This document shows positions 8,041 through 17,174 of a DNA stretch of 64,000 nt, in pieces; position 1 is the stretch's first letter, and each line of letters begins with the position of its first letter. The stretch comes from Lutibacter sp. A80 (lineage in GTDB: Bacteria > Bacteroidota > Bacteroidia > Flavobacteriales > Flavobacteriaceae). Below the pieces are notes generated by a model. The model was given only the letters and a program-made list of their open reading frames with translations. It ran no database searches and was not told where the DNA came from. The DNA lies in contig NZ_CP092480.1 in the NCBI RefSeq assembly GCF_022429645.1, forward strand, positions 3,392,501 through 3,456,500. Reading direction: 5' to 3'. Position numbers and translations under genes: made by a program.

Positions 8041-9390
8041 ATGACTAAACTATTTTTAAAAAAAATACCGGTGGGTATTGCCCTTATTATGCTCCTTGGA
8101 GTTGTGGGTTGTGAGGATGATATTAAAGATTTAAGTAATGAAATTCAATCAGAATCTATTGAGTTAAAAACTGTAAATTCTGAAACTAAAGCTGTAATTG
8201 ATCAGCTATTAATTGATGCACCTGATGCTGTTATAGCTCATAGAGGTTCAACTTTTTGGGCTCCAGAAGAAACTGAAGCTGCTTTTCGTTGGGCTCGTAA
8301 TATGGGGGCAGATTATCTAGAAATCGATATTCAAAAAACATCTGATGGAGTATTGTTAGCACTACATGATAATGATCTTCGTAGAACTTCAAATGTTGAA
8401 AGTATTTATCCAGGAAGAGCAGATTACGATTTAAGTAAATTTACACTAAAAGAGTTAAGAGCGCTTGATGCAGGTACTTGGTTTAATGAAGATGTGCCAG
8501 ATAATGCACGATTAGAATTTATAGATCAAAAAATTTCAACCTTAAAAGATGTGTTACTGATTGCTGAAGGTATGAAAGTGAAAAGAGATGAAAATAGAAA
8601 CCCTTATTATAAAAAAGAAGACGGTACAGAAACTTTAGACTTAGATGAGTCAACAGGAGAGTTTGTTTTTGTTCAAGATGAGGTTGATAATGGTAATAGA
8701 CCAGGAGTATATATTGAGACTAAAGAGCCTTGGAGATTTTCAGGTATGGAAAAAACACTTGCTGAAGTTTTAAAAAACAATGGTTGGTTAGCTACTGATA
8801 ACCCAAAAAATATAGCAACAACTCCAGGTAAAGTTGGTGTGGCAAATACTAAATCTCGTATTATTTTACAAACGTTTTCTTGGCAAAGTGTTCTTCTTTT
8901 GGAGGAATTTTTACCAAATATTCCTAAATGTATGTTGCTTTGGAAAGGTGGATACGATAATCTAGTAGATGATGATGCAGATATGATTGCTGATGTATTA
9001 AACTTTTCTGTAGATAATAATGTACATATTATTGGGCCTTCAATTGCTGGTGCTCCAAATGGGTATGATGATTTATCTGCTCCTTGGATGAATGAAATGT
9101 ATCACCGTCCTGGTTTTATAATTCACGCATATTCTTTTGATACTGAAGATCAGTTAAAAAAATATAATGGAGATTATTATTACTCAGGTTTAGAATCGCG
9201 TTTTGATAATCCAAATAGAACACTACAAGGTGAATGGACTGGTAAAATAGGAAGAGAAAACTTTATTGACGGTGGTTTTACCAACTTAACAGATCTTTCG
9301 TTAGAGTATCAAGGTAGAGCAATACCAGGTGTTACAGCTCAAACTGTATTAGAAGATCTTGGATATGGAACCTATATAGGTAGAAATTAA
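8041..9390 (+). CDS. glpQ: Glycerophosphodiester phosphodiesterase, lipoprotein
   Basis: Hydrolyses deacylated phospholipid headgroup diesters to glycerol 3-phosphate and an alcohol. The signal MTKLFLKKIPVGIALIMLLG ends in lipobox GVVGC with Cys24, so it should be membrane-anchored and periplasmic or surface exposed. The GDPD core has His67-Arg68 (AHRGSTFWAPEETEAAF), metal ligands Glu94 and Asp96 (LEIDIQ) and the second histidine His109 (ALHDNDLRRTSN). At 449 residues it is longer than E. coli GlpQ, with an extended central region. It lies 103 nt after the transporter and 26 nt before the porin. Product glycerol 3-phosphate would feed the transporter and dehydrogenase. Confidence 0.92.
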   Translation: MTKLFLKKIPVGIALIMLLGVVGCEDDIKDLSNEIQSESIELKTVNSETKAVIDQLLIDAPDAVIAHRGSTFWAPEETEAAFRWARNMGADYLEIDIQKTSDGVLLALHDNDLRRTSNVESIYPGRADYDLSKFTLKELRALDAGTWFNEDVPDNARLEFIDQKISTLKDVLLIAEGMKVKRDENRNPYYKKEDGTETLDLDESTGEFVFVQDEVDNGNRPGVYIETKEPWRFSGMEKTLAEVLKNNGWLATDNPKNIATTPGKVGVANTKSRIILQTFSWQSVLLLEEFLPNIPKCMLLWKGGYDNLVDDDADMIADVLNFSVDNNVHIIGPSIAGAPNGYDDLSAPWMNEMYHRPGFIIHAYSFDTEDQLKKYNGDYYYSGLESRFDNPNRTLQGEWTGKIGRENFIDGGFTNLTDLSLEYQGRAIPGVTAQTVLEDLGYGTYIGRN

Positions 9391-9416
9391 ATTTAGTAAT
9401 AATAAAATTTGAAATA

Positions 9417-10760
9417 ATGAATAAATTAAAAAATATATCGCTCTTAGTAGTCTCTTTAGCTTTTATGTATACAGGGGTTATTACAGCTCAAGAAACAAAT
9501 GGAGTAGTTACTGGAGAAAAAGGAATTGTTAATTTTAAAACAAATGATGGTGATTATAAGTGGTCGTTTGGTGGTCGTGCTTATATGGATGGTGATTACT
9601 ATATGGAAGATGCAACGGATTTAAGTTCTAAAACAACTTTAAGTGATGTTCGTTTATATGCTAAAGCTTCATGGAAAAAGTGGGATGCAAAGATTAATTT
9701 TAGTTTTGCTAATAATAAAGTAAGTGCTAAAGATATTTATTTAAGATATGCTTTAAGTGATCATAGTTCTATTAAAGTTGGTAACTTTTTTGAACCGTTT
9801 GGTATTCAAGGATCTATTTCAAGTAAAGATTCTAAATTTATTGGAAATTCTTTTTCTGGTGAAGCATTTGGTATTGGTAGAACAGTAGGTATTGCTTATA
9901 CAACATTCTCAGATAAGTATTTTATATCAGGAGGTTTGTTTGGTAGCGATATTAGTAATACTGAAATGGGTGATGGTGGTTATAGTGTTACTGGAAAAGC
10001 ATTATATAGTCCAATTGTTGAAGAAGGTAAAAACTTTATTATTGGTGCTTCTGCTTCGTATAGATTGCCAGATGCAAATGGTTATGATGAAAACTATAAT
10101 GATGATGATTATAATAGAGAAGTAGTTTATGCTGCAGGTCCTGAAGATAAATTTTTAAATGCTGTTGTAAGTCACGCTGGAAACGAATTTAAATTGAATG
10201 CTCAAATGTTGGGTACTTATGGTCGTTTTATGGTTCAGTCTGAATATTATTACAATAAAGTTTATCGTAATTCTAATTATGAGCTTCAGTTTGAAAATTC
10301 AACTCCAGATATGTGGGGATGGCCTTCATCTCCTCAAGACCTTGAAGATTGGTATGGAGAACAGAGAGATATTGAAACTGATGGTTACTACGTACAAGCT
10401 GGTTATTTATTAAAAGGGGGTAATTATGATTATAATAATTCTTACGCTTTTTTAAATCGTCCTAAAGCAGGATCTTTAGAGTTGTTAGCGCGTTTTAATC
10501 AGACAAATTTAAATGACATAGATGGTATTTTTATGCAAGATAAATTTTGGAATGCTGATCCTTTAAAAGCTGCAGCAGGACAAACAAATTATAGTGTTGG
10601 AGGTGGAGAAAGTATCGATTATTCTATAGGGTTAAATTACTATATGAGTGATAATGTTATGTTCCGTCTTAATTATACTTATATGGATATTGATAACTTA
10701 TATTATAGACAAGATGATAGTATTTCGTTTGTAAAAGCGAGAATTCAAGTTAATTTTTAA
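9417..10760 (+). CDS. Outer-membrane porin, OprO/OprP (phosphate-selective) type
   Basis: A 447-residue protein with signal peptide (cleavage near VITAQ), alternating beta-strand pattern throughout and a C-terminal phenylalanine (FVKARIQVNF), as for outer-membrane barrels. The N-terminal part (WSFGGRAYMDGDYYMEDATD, then DVRLYAKASWKKWDAKINF, YLRYALSDHSSIKVGNFFEPFG) fits the phosphate-selective porin O/P family. It closes the glycerol-phosphate gene run, 26 nt after the lipoprotein phosphodiesterase. It may admit glycerophosphodiesters or glycerol 3-phosphate through the outer membrane; that role is inferred from position. A strong terminator follows. Confidence 0.83.
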   Translation: MNKLKNISLLVVSLAFMYTGVITAQETNGVVTGEKGIVNFKTNDGDYKWSFGGRAYMDGDYYMEDATDLSSKTTLSDVRLYAKASWKKWDAKINFSFANNKVSAKDIYLRYALSDHSSIKVGNFFEPFGIQGSISSKDSKFIGNSFSGEAFGIGRTVGIAYTTFSDKYFISGGLFGSDISNTEMGDGGYSVTGKALYSPIVEEGKNFIIGASASYRLPDANGYDENYNDDDYNREVVYAAGPEDKFLNAVVSHAGNEFKLNAQMLGTYGRFMVQSEYYYNKVYRNSNYELQFENSTPDMWGWPSSPQDLEDWYGEQRDIETDGYYVQAGYLLKGGNYDYNNSYAFLNRPKAGSLELLARFNQTNLNDIDGIFMQDKFWNADPLKAAAGQTNYSVGGGESIDYSIGLNYYMSDNVMFRLNYTYMDIDNLYYRQDDSISFVKARIQVNF

Positions 10761-10826
10761 AAAAGAATATTAATGATTAAGTTTAATTACAAAATTTAAT
10801 TACAAAAACTCCATTTTAATTTTAGT

Positions 10827-10866
10827 AAAACCCATAATTTAGGATAAAATCTAAGTTATGGGTTTT
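10827..10866. terminator. Terminator between the porin gene and trpB
   Basis: AAAACCCATAATTTAG pairs with CTAAGTTATGGGTTTT as a 16-bp stem with one G.U pair and an 8-nt loop, followed by TTTTTTAG on the plus strand. On the minus strand A-rich sequence allows weaker stopping of trpB transcripts. Confidence 0.85.
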
Positions 10867-10893
10867 TTAGTTTATAATAATAAAGTTTTTAAT

Positions 10894-12099
10894 TTATTCT
10901 GGAATGCCATAATTATCTACAACATAGTCTAAATCTTTATCTCCACGACCGCTTAAATTAACTAAAATAGATTGTTTAGGGTTTTCTTTTGCTAATTTAA
11001 ATGCGTGTGCTACTGCGTGTGCACTTTCTAGAGCAGGTATTATTCCTTCCATCCTGCTTAATTCAAAAAATGCATCAATACACTCTTTATCTGAAATGGT
11101 TGTGTAATTTACTTTTTTTAAGTCTTTTAACATACTGTGCTCTGGGCCAACTCCTGGATAATCTAAACCACTGGCAATAGAATGGACAGGAGCAGGTTCA
11201 CCTTTTTCATCTTGTAAAGTATAGCATTTAAAACCGTGGATAATACCAGGTTTACCTAAGGTCATAGTTGCAGCATGGTCGCCTAAAGTTTCTAGCGATT
11301 TACCTCCTGGTTCAACACCAAAAAGTTTACATTCTTTATTTTCTAGAAATGCAGAAAATATTCCCATAGCATTACTTCCTCCTCCAACGCAGGCTACAAC
11401 GTTGTCTGGTAATTCTCCAGTCATTTCAAAAAATTGATCTTTAGCTTCAATACCAACAATACGTTGAAAATCGCGAACCATCATAGGGAAAGGGTGAGGT
11501 CCTACTACAGATCCAATACAGTAAATTGAAGTTACTGGGTCTTTTAAATAAGCTTCAAAAGCACTATCAACAGCTTCTTTAAGTGTTTTTAAACCGTGTG
11601 TTACTGGGACCACTGAAGCTCCAAGAATTTTCATTCTAAGTACATTTGGATATTCTTTTTCAATATCTACTTCACCCATATGAATTTCACATTCTAGGCC
11701 AAAATATGCTGCTGCTGTAGCTAGAGCAACACCATGCTGACCTGCTCCGGTTTCAGCAATTAATTTCTTTTTACCCATGTATTTAGCAAGTAATGCTTCT
11801 CCCATACAATGGTTTAATTTATGTGCTCCAGTATGATTTAAGTCTTCGCGTTTTAAATAAATTTGACCACCATATTTTTGAGATAAACGGTGGCAATGAT
11901 AAACTGGAGTAGGTCTGCCTTGAAAATGCTTTCGAATATCACGAAGTTCTGAAATGAATTTATGAGATTTACTTATTGAAAAGTAAGCATCATTAATTTT
12001 TTTCATTTCCTCTTCTAATTGTGGAGGTATAAATGCTCCACCATACTCGTTAAAAAATCCTTCTTTGTTTGGGTGATTTTTAAAATAATTGTCAGACAT
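10894..12099 (-). CDS. trpB: Tryptophan synthase beta subunit, divergent stand-alone form
   Basis: A PLP enzyme joining indole and serine to make tryptophan. The PLP lysine is Lys94 in HTGAHKLNH and the catalytic Glu116 lies in AETGAGQHG. The phosphate-binding GGGSNAMG and the C-terminal serine in [10 protein letters not shown] are intact, so it should be active as a PLP enzyme. It differs from the usual flavobacterial TrpB in [18 protein letters not shown] (rather than GAHKxNNxxGQ) and in an internal stretch around [21 protein letters not shown]. No trpA or other trp genes are next to it; instead it ends the udk-ftsB-mutA run. It may be a second, specialised TrpB paralogue with the main copy elsewhere. 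Confidence 0.85.
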   Translation of the reverse strand: MSDNYFKNHPNKEGFFNEYGGAFIPPQLEEEMKKINDAYFSISKSHKFISELRDIRKHFQGRPTPVYHCHRLSQKYGGQIYLKREDLNHTGAHKLNHCMGEALLAKYMGKKKLIAETGAGQHGVALATAAAYFGLECEIHMGEVDIEKEYPNVLRMKILGASVVPVTHGLKTLKEAVDSAFEAYLKDPVTSIYCIGSVVGPHPFPMMVRDFQRIVGIEAKDQFFEMTGELPDNVVACVGGGSNAMGIFSAFLENKECKLFGVEPGGKSLETLGDHAATMTLGKPGIIHGFKCYTLQDEKGEPAPVHSIASGLDYPGVGPEHSMLKDLKKVNYTTISDKECIDAFFELSRMEGIIPALESAHAVAHAFKLAKENPKQSILVNLSGRGDKDLDYVVDNYGIPE

Positions 12100-12125
12100 T
12101 ATGTAAATTTTAAGATAATATTGTT

Positions 12126-13295
12126 TTAATTCTTGATATTTTTATAAAGAAGCTCTAAAGTACTATTTTTTTCAATTTTTTTTATAATTAATTCCAGTAA
12201 GTTTTTGGTTTTAAAAATAGGTTTAGTTGAATTTTCTTGCTGTTGTAGTTGAGGAAATTCACTGTTTTTTTGAGTGATTTCTTCAAAAAGTTGCCAAGTA
12301 TTGTTAAATGTATCTTCGGTAAGTTTTTCTATATTGGTTGAACCAGCCCAAGGGTCAATTGTTTTTGAAATTAAAGTTTCTTGCTCAATAAATTGGGAAA
12401 TTTCATTGGTTGAAACGATGCTTTGTATGCCACCAAATAGAGCAGTTATAGCCTTGTTATAGTTGCTAAAATGATTGAGTGAATGGATTTTTAGAGCTAA
12501 AGATTGTTGTTGTTTTGGTTTAAATTGTTGTAGCATTTTAGCCCAAAGCATTCTTGTAGCTCTTATTTTTGAAATTTCAAGAAAATAATCTTTTTCAATA
12601 GTGTAGTTGTAAGATATCTTAGAAGCAATTGTGTCTATTTTGAAGCCTTTTGTAATGCAATAATTTAAATGTGTAAAAGTTGTAACTAAAAAATAAGCAA
12701 TGTCATTTTCTTTAGTTTTTCCCTTGCTAATTTGATGTGTGTCAATTGAAATAGTATTAAAATTGGGTAAATTCTTGGTTGTATAATTTAGGATGGCTTC
12801 AATTGTGTTTTGATTAAATTTAGCATCTACTATTAAGTTTTCAGGGGTTAAGTTTACGGATAAATATAGAGATTCCTGTTTGATGCTTAGTTGTTTTGTT
12901 GCGGCTATAAATAGGCTTAAAACGGATAAAATGGAGTTATTTGTGTTTAATGTAATTGATAATTCTTTTAAAGCAATTCCTTTAAGCAATATTTTCATAG
13001 CTTCAATTGAAGGTGTGAAAATACCGGAATTTATACCTGTAGAGTTGTCAGTATTGATTGTTAATATAAAATATTTGTAACCTCTTAAAATATGTTCTTT
13101 AATAAATAGATTGCTTTTTTCGGGTGAAGGGAAATCAACTAATACCTGTGTTTTTAGAGGTTTTTCTAAATACATTGTGGTGTTTATACCTCTTAAAAAA
13201 GGAGCAGTGCCGGCAATATAATTCTCATGCCCAAAAAAAGTATTCTTTTTATTTTGTGCCGTAATTTCTATGTCTGAAAAATCTTTACGCTTCAT
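12126..13295 (-). CDS. Shrunken methylmalonyl-CoA mutase-like protein without B12 domain
   Basis: It occupies the place where Flavobacteriaceae carry the catalytic methylmalonyl-CoA mutase subunit of about 700 residues, but has only 389. The start [12 protein letters not shown], the block [33 protein letters not shown] and [17 protein letters not shown] all echo the large-subunit TIM barrel. The C-terminal cobalamin domain (DxHxxG) is wholly absent. The segment normally reading ATHRGYDSD is replaced by TINTDNSTG, and the substrate-histidine region (SGYHMQEAG) by [11 protein letters not shown]. The frame is open to its own stop and overlaps mutA by 11 nt, so translation is probably coupled. 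A decaying gene or a pseudo-subunit are both possible. Confidence 0.7.
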   Translation of the reverse strand: MKRKDFSDIEITAQNKKNTFFGHENYIAGTAPFLRGINTTMYLEKPLKTQVLVDFPSPEKSNLFIKEHILRGYKYFILTINTDNSTGINSGIFTPSIEAMKILLKGIALKELSITLNTNNSILSVLSLFIAATKQLSIKQESLYLSVNLTPENLIVDAKFNQNTIEAILNYTTKNLPNFNTISIDTHQISKGKTKENDIAYFLVTTFTHLNYCITKGFKIDTIASKISYNYTIEKDYFLEISKIRATRMLWAKMLQQFKPKQQQSLALKIHSLNHFSNYNKAITALFGGIQSIVSTNEISQFIEQETLISKTIDPWAGSTNIEKLTEDTFNNTWQLFEEITQKNSEFPQLQQQENSTKPIFKTKNLLELIIKKIEKNSTLELLYKNIKN

Positions 13296-14601
13296 GTCTT
13301 CTAATTTTTTGTTCCACTTTTTCAGATAATCTTTTTTGAAGTATTGGTTCGATTAATGTTTTCTGCGATTTTTTTTCTGTGTTTTGTTTTAAAATAGGTT
13401 TTAATTTTTTCTCCGTTTTATCTAACAATAGTTTAGAGTTGAAATCTAGTTGTTCTTTTTGAGCGTTTTCTGCAATTTTTCGTTGTATAGTTCCTGCTTT
13501 TAGTTGATTTAAAAAGCCACCACTTTTTTCAATTTCTTTAAAAATAATTAAAGCTTTTTCGGCTAATTGTTTTGTTAAATATTCAATGTAATAAGTGTCT
13601 TTAGCGGCGTCTTTTTCGTTTTTAAACTGCTGTAAACCATCTAAAAGTTGGTGTTGAGTTTTATTAATTTTATTAGAATTTTCAAAATTTGAAATAAAAG
13701 TATCAATAGCAATAGTGTTCGCACCTCCTAAAATAGCACTTACAGTTTCTGATGTTAAGCGAAATGTATTTATTGAAGTGTTGTATAAAGTTTTGTTTCT
13801 TAAACTTGGTGTTGTGTAAATTTCGGCAATGGCAGAAGTATTGTATTTACTCAGTATTAAATTATAGAGATATCGAAAAGCTCTAATTTTAGCTATTTCA
13901 AAAAAATAATTACTTCCTGTAGCAAATTTAAATTGAATTTTGTTTCCAATTTCCCCTCCAAATATTGTTAAATATTCATTTGCGTGAGCAAGGGCATAGG
14001 CAATTTGTTGTATTGAGTTTGCTCCTGCATTTTGATATGTGCTTGCGTCAACGCTTAAAATAAATGTTTCAGGGTGTTTTTTTAGCAGATTTTCAAGTAA
14101 TGTAAAATTGTTGTTTGAGGTTTTAAACCAATTTCCGGTTTTGGTTAAATTTCCAATAGGATCAATGTTTAAATAAAAAGATTCAGCTTGTAAAGCTTTA
14201 CAAAGTTTATTTATGAAATTTTCTGATAAAAAATTTAAATCGAAATGAAATTCAATATTATTATTTAATAAATTATTAAATAACAATGAGGTGTTAAATG
14301 GTTTTGATGCTTTAAATAAAAGTGCTGTTATACCTTTATTTATAGCTGATTGCGCTTCGGAATTAGCGGTGGTTTCTGATGTTATGGTGATGGTTTTACA
14401 GATTTTAAAACCTGCTTTTGATGTTGGAACAACTACTTTTTCAAAATTATCGGCATGGTAAAAAGGTTTTATGGTAATACCTTCAGTTGTATTTGTTAAA
14501 AGTGTTTTGTTGTAATCTGCTCCGTCTAATTCAAATTGAATTTTTTGTTTCCAAGCGGCCGCAGAACTTGTTTGAAATTCATTTATTAAAAAATTAGACA
14601 T
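13285..14601 (-). CDS. mutA: Methylmalonyl-CoA mutase small subunit
   Basis: Non-catalytic partner of the adenosylcobalamin-dependent mutase that interconverts methylmalonyl-CoA and succinyl-CoA. The 438 residues match the short small subunit seen in flavobacteria, which lacks the cobalamin domain. Recognisable parts are the start MSNFLINEFQTSSAAAWKQKIQFELDG-type region, FEIAKIRAFRYLYN, the block SAILGGANTIAID, YIEYLTKQLAEKA and SGGFLNQLKAGTIQRKI. The C-terminus ends in TLIEPILQKRLSEKVEQK. Its 3' end overlaps the start of the shortened partner gene. Since that neighbour appears catalytically disabled, an intact large subunit would have to be encoded elsewhere for this protein to act in its usual pathway. 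Confidence 0.82.
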   Translation of the reverse strand: MSNFLINEFQTSSAAAWKQKIQFELDGADYNKTLLTNTTEGITIKPFYHADNFEKVVVPTSKAGFKICKTITITSETTANSEAQSAINKGITALLFKASKPFNTSLLFNNLLNNNIEFHFDLNFLSENFINKLCKALQAESFYLNIDPIGNLTKTGNWFKTSNNNFTLLENLLKKHPETFILSVDASTYQNAGANSIQQIAYALAHANEYLTIFGGEIGNKIQFKFATGSNYFFEIAKIRAFRYLYNLILSKYNTSAIAEIYTTPSLRNKTLYNTSINTFRLTSETVSAILGGANTIAIDTFISNFENSNKINKTQHQLLDGLQQFKNEKDAAKDTYYIEYLTKQLAEKALIIFKEIEKSGGFLNQLKAGTIQRKIAENAQKEQLDFNSKLLLDKTEKKLKPILKQNTEKKSQKTLIEPILQKRLSEKVEQKIRRHEA

Positions 14602-14641
14602 AGTTTTAAGTATTGAATAAGGATAAAATAAAAATACGTTA

Positions 14642-14959
14642 TTATTTTGCTATGGTGTCATATTGTATAATATAAATTTCTTCGTTTTCTTTTTTCATTT
14701 TATACTCTTCTCTAGCAAATTTTTCTAATTCTTCAGTATCGTCAAGATTTTTAATTAATGCATTATCTTTTTCAATTTCAGATTTATAGTATTTTTTTTC
14801 ATTATTAAGTTTTTCAATTTCTTTATTAAATTCTCTATGATTTAATAAAGAATTTTCATCAAAAAAAACCATCCAAATTATAAATGTTGTTAAAATTAAC
14901 AAGTATTTATTGGAGATTATTTTTATGATTGGTTTGTTAAGAAACTGCTTTAACTTCAT
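14642..14959 (-). CDS. FtsB/DivIC-type septum formation initiator
   Basis: A 105-residue single-pass membrane protein of the divisome. A short cytosolic N-terminus is followed by one hydrophobic segment (about residues 14-33, LLILTTFIIWMVFFDE), then a charged coiled coil rich in Glu, Lys and Asn (about 38-75). The end LEKFAREEYKMKKENEEIYII is typical of FtsB/DivIC proteins. It shares one base with the end of udk and lies 40 nt before mutA, an order common in flavobacteria. It is expected to bridge FtsL- and FtsQ-like partners at the septum. Confidence 0.85.
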   Translation of the reverse strand: MKLKQFLNKPIIKIISNKYLLILTTFIIWMVFFDENSLLNHREFNKEIEKLNNEKKYYKSEIEKDNALIKNLDDTEELEKFAREEYKMKKENEEIYIIQYDTIAK

Positions 14960-15564
14960 TATAATTTATTGCTTATAACAGTTCTAACGATATCAATTGC
15001 TACGGTATTGTACCTGTCGTTTGGAATTATAATATCCGCATAGTTTTTAGTTGGCTCAATAAACTGTTGATGCATTGGTTTTAGTGTATTTTGGTATCTG
15101 GTTAATACTTCATTTACATCTCTACCTCGTTCTTCAATATCTCGTCTAACCCTTCTAATTAAGCGCTCGTCGGTATCAGCATGCACAAATATTTTAATGT
15201 CAAAAATGTCACGTAATTCTTTATTGTTAAAAATTAAGATGCCTTCAACAATAATTACTTTTCTGGGGTGGGTAATTAAAGCGTCTATGGTACGGTCGTG
15301 AGTAACAAAAGAATAAACAGGTTGTTCAATAACTTCACCTTTTCTAAGTGCATTTAAGTGGCTTACCAATAAATCGAAATCGATAGCTTTAGGGTGGTCA
15401 AAATTAATTTTTTTACGTTCTTCATAACTTAAATTATGAGTCGCATGGTAATATGAATCTTGTGAAATAACACAAACTTCATCTGCAGGTAATTCATTTA
15501 AAATTTGATTTACAACAGTTGTTTTACCACTTCCTGTTCCGCCGGCAATTCCTATAATTAACAT
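14959..15564 (-). CDS. udk: Uridine kinase
   Basis: Phosphorylates uridine and cytidine to UMP and CMP in pyrimidine salvage; cytosolic. The 201 residues open with the P-loop GIAGGTGSGKTT (residues 5-16). The uridine-kinase lid and substrate blocks are also clear: SQDSYYHATHNLSYEERKKINFDHP, IIVEGILIF, FVHADTDERLIRRVRRDIEERGR and the C-terminal ADIIIPND. It begins the five-gene minus-strand run that continues through ftsB-like, mutA, the mutase-like gene and trpB. A TAnnTTTG box (CAAATTTA on the plus strand at 15587-15594) lies about 25 nt upstream of the start, without a clear -33 TTG. Confidence 0.94.
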   Translation of the reverse strand: MLIIGIAGGTGSGKTTVVNQILNELPADEVCVISQDSYYHATHNLSYEERKKINFDHPKAIDFDLLVSHLNALRKGEVIEQPVYSFVTHDRTIDALITHPRKVIIVEGILIFNNKELRDIFDIKIFVHADTDERLIRRVRRDIEERGRDVNEVLTRYQNTLKPMHQQFIEPTKNYADIIIPNDRYNTVAIDIVRTVISNKL

Positions 15565-15697
15565 CTATTTTTTATAAATTTTTTTACAAATTTAGGGAAT
15601 ATTAAATAAGAATTAATAATTGACTATTGAAAAAACATAAAGAATTAAGCGAAAGTTAATTTATATAGTTCTAGAACAGAGAGGTTTGTATGGTATT

Positions 15698-15847
15698 TTA
15701 GTTGCTGTAATTTTTTGAAAAATCTTCAAAAGTCATTGGTTTTAACTTTTTTGAAGCGTAATAATTTAAATATGTTTTATAATCTTTTAAGGCTGTTTGG
15801 TTTATTTTTTCAGGAGTAAAAGAATGTTGTGAGGTAGACGAGGTCAT
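15698..15847 (-). CDS. Small 49-residue protein of unknown function
   Basis: A minus-strand frame begins MTSSTSQHSFTPEKINQTAL, continues KDYKTYLNYYASKKLKPM and ends TFEDFSKNYSN. The composition is protein-like: many charged and aromatic residues and possible amphipathic helices, unlike the Ile/Asn/Lys-rich translations of random A+T-rich DNA. It sits alone in the 629-base gap between udk and rfbA. I do not recognise a family. No strong ribosome binding site is visible, which is not unusual in this phylum. Confidence 0.45.
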   Translation of the reverse strand: MTSSTSQHSFTPEKINQTALKDYKTYLNYYASKKLKPMTFEDFSKNYSN

Positions 15848-16080
15848 AGGTAAAACAGTTAGTGGTTTATTATTGTATTAAAAACAGTTTATATTACATA
15901 TATTTTAATATAATTTAGAAAAGTACAAAAATTATTGAATATTATTAGTTAATAAACTTAAATTAATGAATTTTATGTTTTTTATTGAATTTAAAATTTA
16001 GTGTTTTAAACAATTTTATATCCAATTAAATTATTGTAAAATTTAAAGTAGTATGCTTATTATACTTTCATTAAAAGCAA

Positions 16081-16110
16081 TTGCTATTCAATATTAATTG
16101 GTTATTTTTG
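16081..16110 (+). promoter_or_regulatory. Promoter of the polysaccharide precursor operon
   Basis: TTG at 16081-16083, 19 nt, then TATTTTTG at 16103-16110 matches the flavobacterial consensus well. The leader of about 80 nt contains two small hairpins (AAGGT/ACCTT and CTGTTTT/AAAACGG). The rest of the 629-base gap holds only the small minus-strand frame. Confidence 0.65.
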
Positions 16111-16193
16111 TTGAAATCTAGGTTGTTAAATAATAAAGGTGTAAACCTTCTGTTTTAATATGCAAAACGGTTGAGAATAATAAAAAATAACAA

Positions 16194-17069
16194 ATGAAAG
16201 GAATAATTTTAGCCGGAGGTTCAGGAACACGTTTATATCCTATTACTAAAGGGACTTCAAAGCAATTATTAGCTATTTACGATAAGCCAATGATTTATTA
16301 TCCGCTTTCTATTTTAATGCTTTCGGGGATTACAGAGGTTTTAATAATTTCAACACCTCAAGATTTACCAAACTTTGAAAAATTATTAGGTGATGGTAAA
16401 GCTATTGGAATGCAATTTGAATATATTGAACAACCATCTCCAGATGGTTTAGCGCAAGCTTTTATTTTAGGTGAAAAATTTATAGGAGATGATGATGTTT
16501 GTTTAATTCTGGGTGATAATATTTTTTATGGTGCAGGCATGGAAAAACGTTTAAATGAAGCGGTTAAAACTGTAAAAGAAACTAACAAAGCGACTATTTT
16601 CGGGTATTACGTACAAGATCCGAATAGATATGGAGTAGCCGAGTTTGACACCGAGAAAAACGTATTAAGTATTGAAGAAAAACCTAAAAATCCTAAAAGT
16701 AATTATGCCGTTGTAGGCTTGTATTTTTATCCGAATAGTGTAGTTGAAATTGCTAAGAATATAAAACCAAGTGAACGTGGGGAGTTAGAAATTACAACGG
16801 TGAATCAAACCTATTTAGAGCAGCATAATTTAAAATTAGAATTATTAGGAAGAGGTTACGCTTGGTTAGATACAGGAACTCAAGATTCTCTTTTAGAGGC
16901 TTCTAATTTTATTCAAACTATAGAGAAAAGACAAGGTTTAAAAATTGCTTGTATTGAAGAAATTGCTTTTCAAATGGGGTATATAAATAAAGAACAATTA
17001 TTGCTAATTGCCGAAGAATATAAAAATAATAATTACGGGCAATATTTACAAAAGTTGGTAAAAAGGTGA
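16194..17069 (+). CDS. rfbA: Glucose-1-phosphate thymidylyltransferase (RmlA)
   Basis: Makes dTDP-glucose from dTTP and glucose 1-phosphate, the first step to dTDP-L-rhamnose. The 291 residues begin [20 protein letters not shown] with the nucleotide-binding GGSGTRL and the following [17 protein letters not shown]. The metal-binding aspartate is in LGDNIFYG, and the family blocks [21 protein letters not shown] and [11 protein letters not shown] are present. It is the first gene behind the promoter at 16081-16110 and is followed by rfbC, rfbD and rfbB, a complete rhamnose set. Confidence 0.96.
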   Translation: MKGIILAGGSGTRLYPITKGTSKQLLAIYDKPMIYYPLSILMLSGITEVLIISTPQDLPNFEKLLGDGKAIGMQFEYIEQPSPDGLAQAFILGEKFIGDDDVCLILGDNIFYGAGMEKRLNEAVKTVKETNKATIFGYYVQDPNRYGVAEFDTEKNVLSIEEKPKNPKSNYAVVGLYFYPNSVVEIAKNIKPSERGELEITTVNQTYLEQHNLKLELLGRGYAWLDTGTQDSLLEASNFIQTIEKRQGLKIACIEEIAFQMGYINKEQLLLIAEEYKNNNYGQYLQKLVKR

Positions 17070-17174
17070 TAAGTGTGAAAAATCATCATTTTAGAGGTTG
17101 GTAACCATAAATTTTAAATCCAATTTTAAAGATGAAAACCCTAAACTTAAACCTAAAATTGAACAAAATTTTTA

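Noticed and set aside
16111-16193. JUMPstart/ops-type element before the polysaccharide genes
   Set aside because: No GGCGGTAG-like sequence is present; only two weak hairpins.
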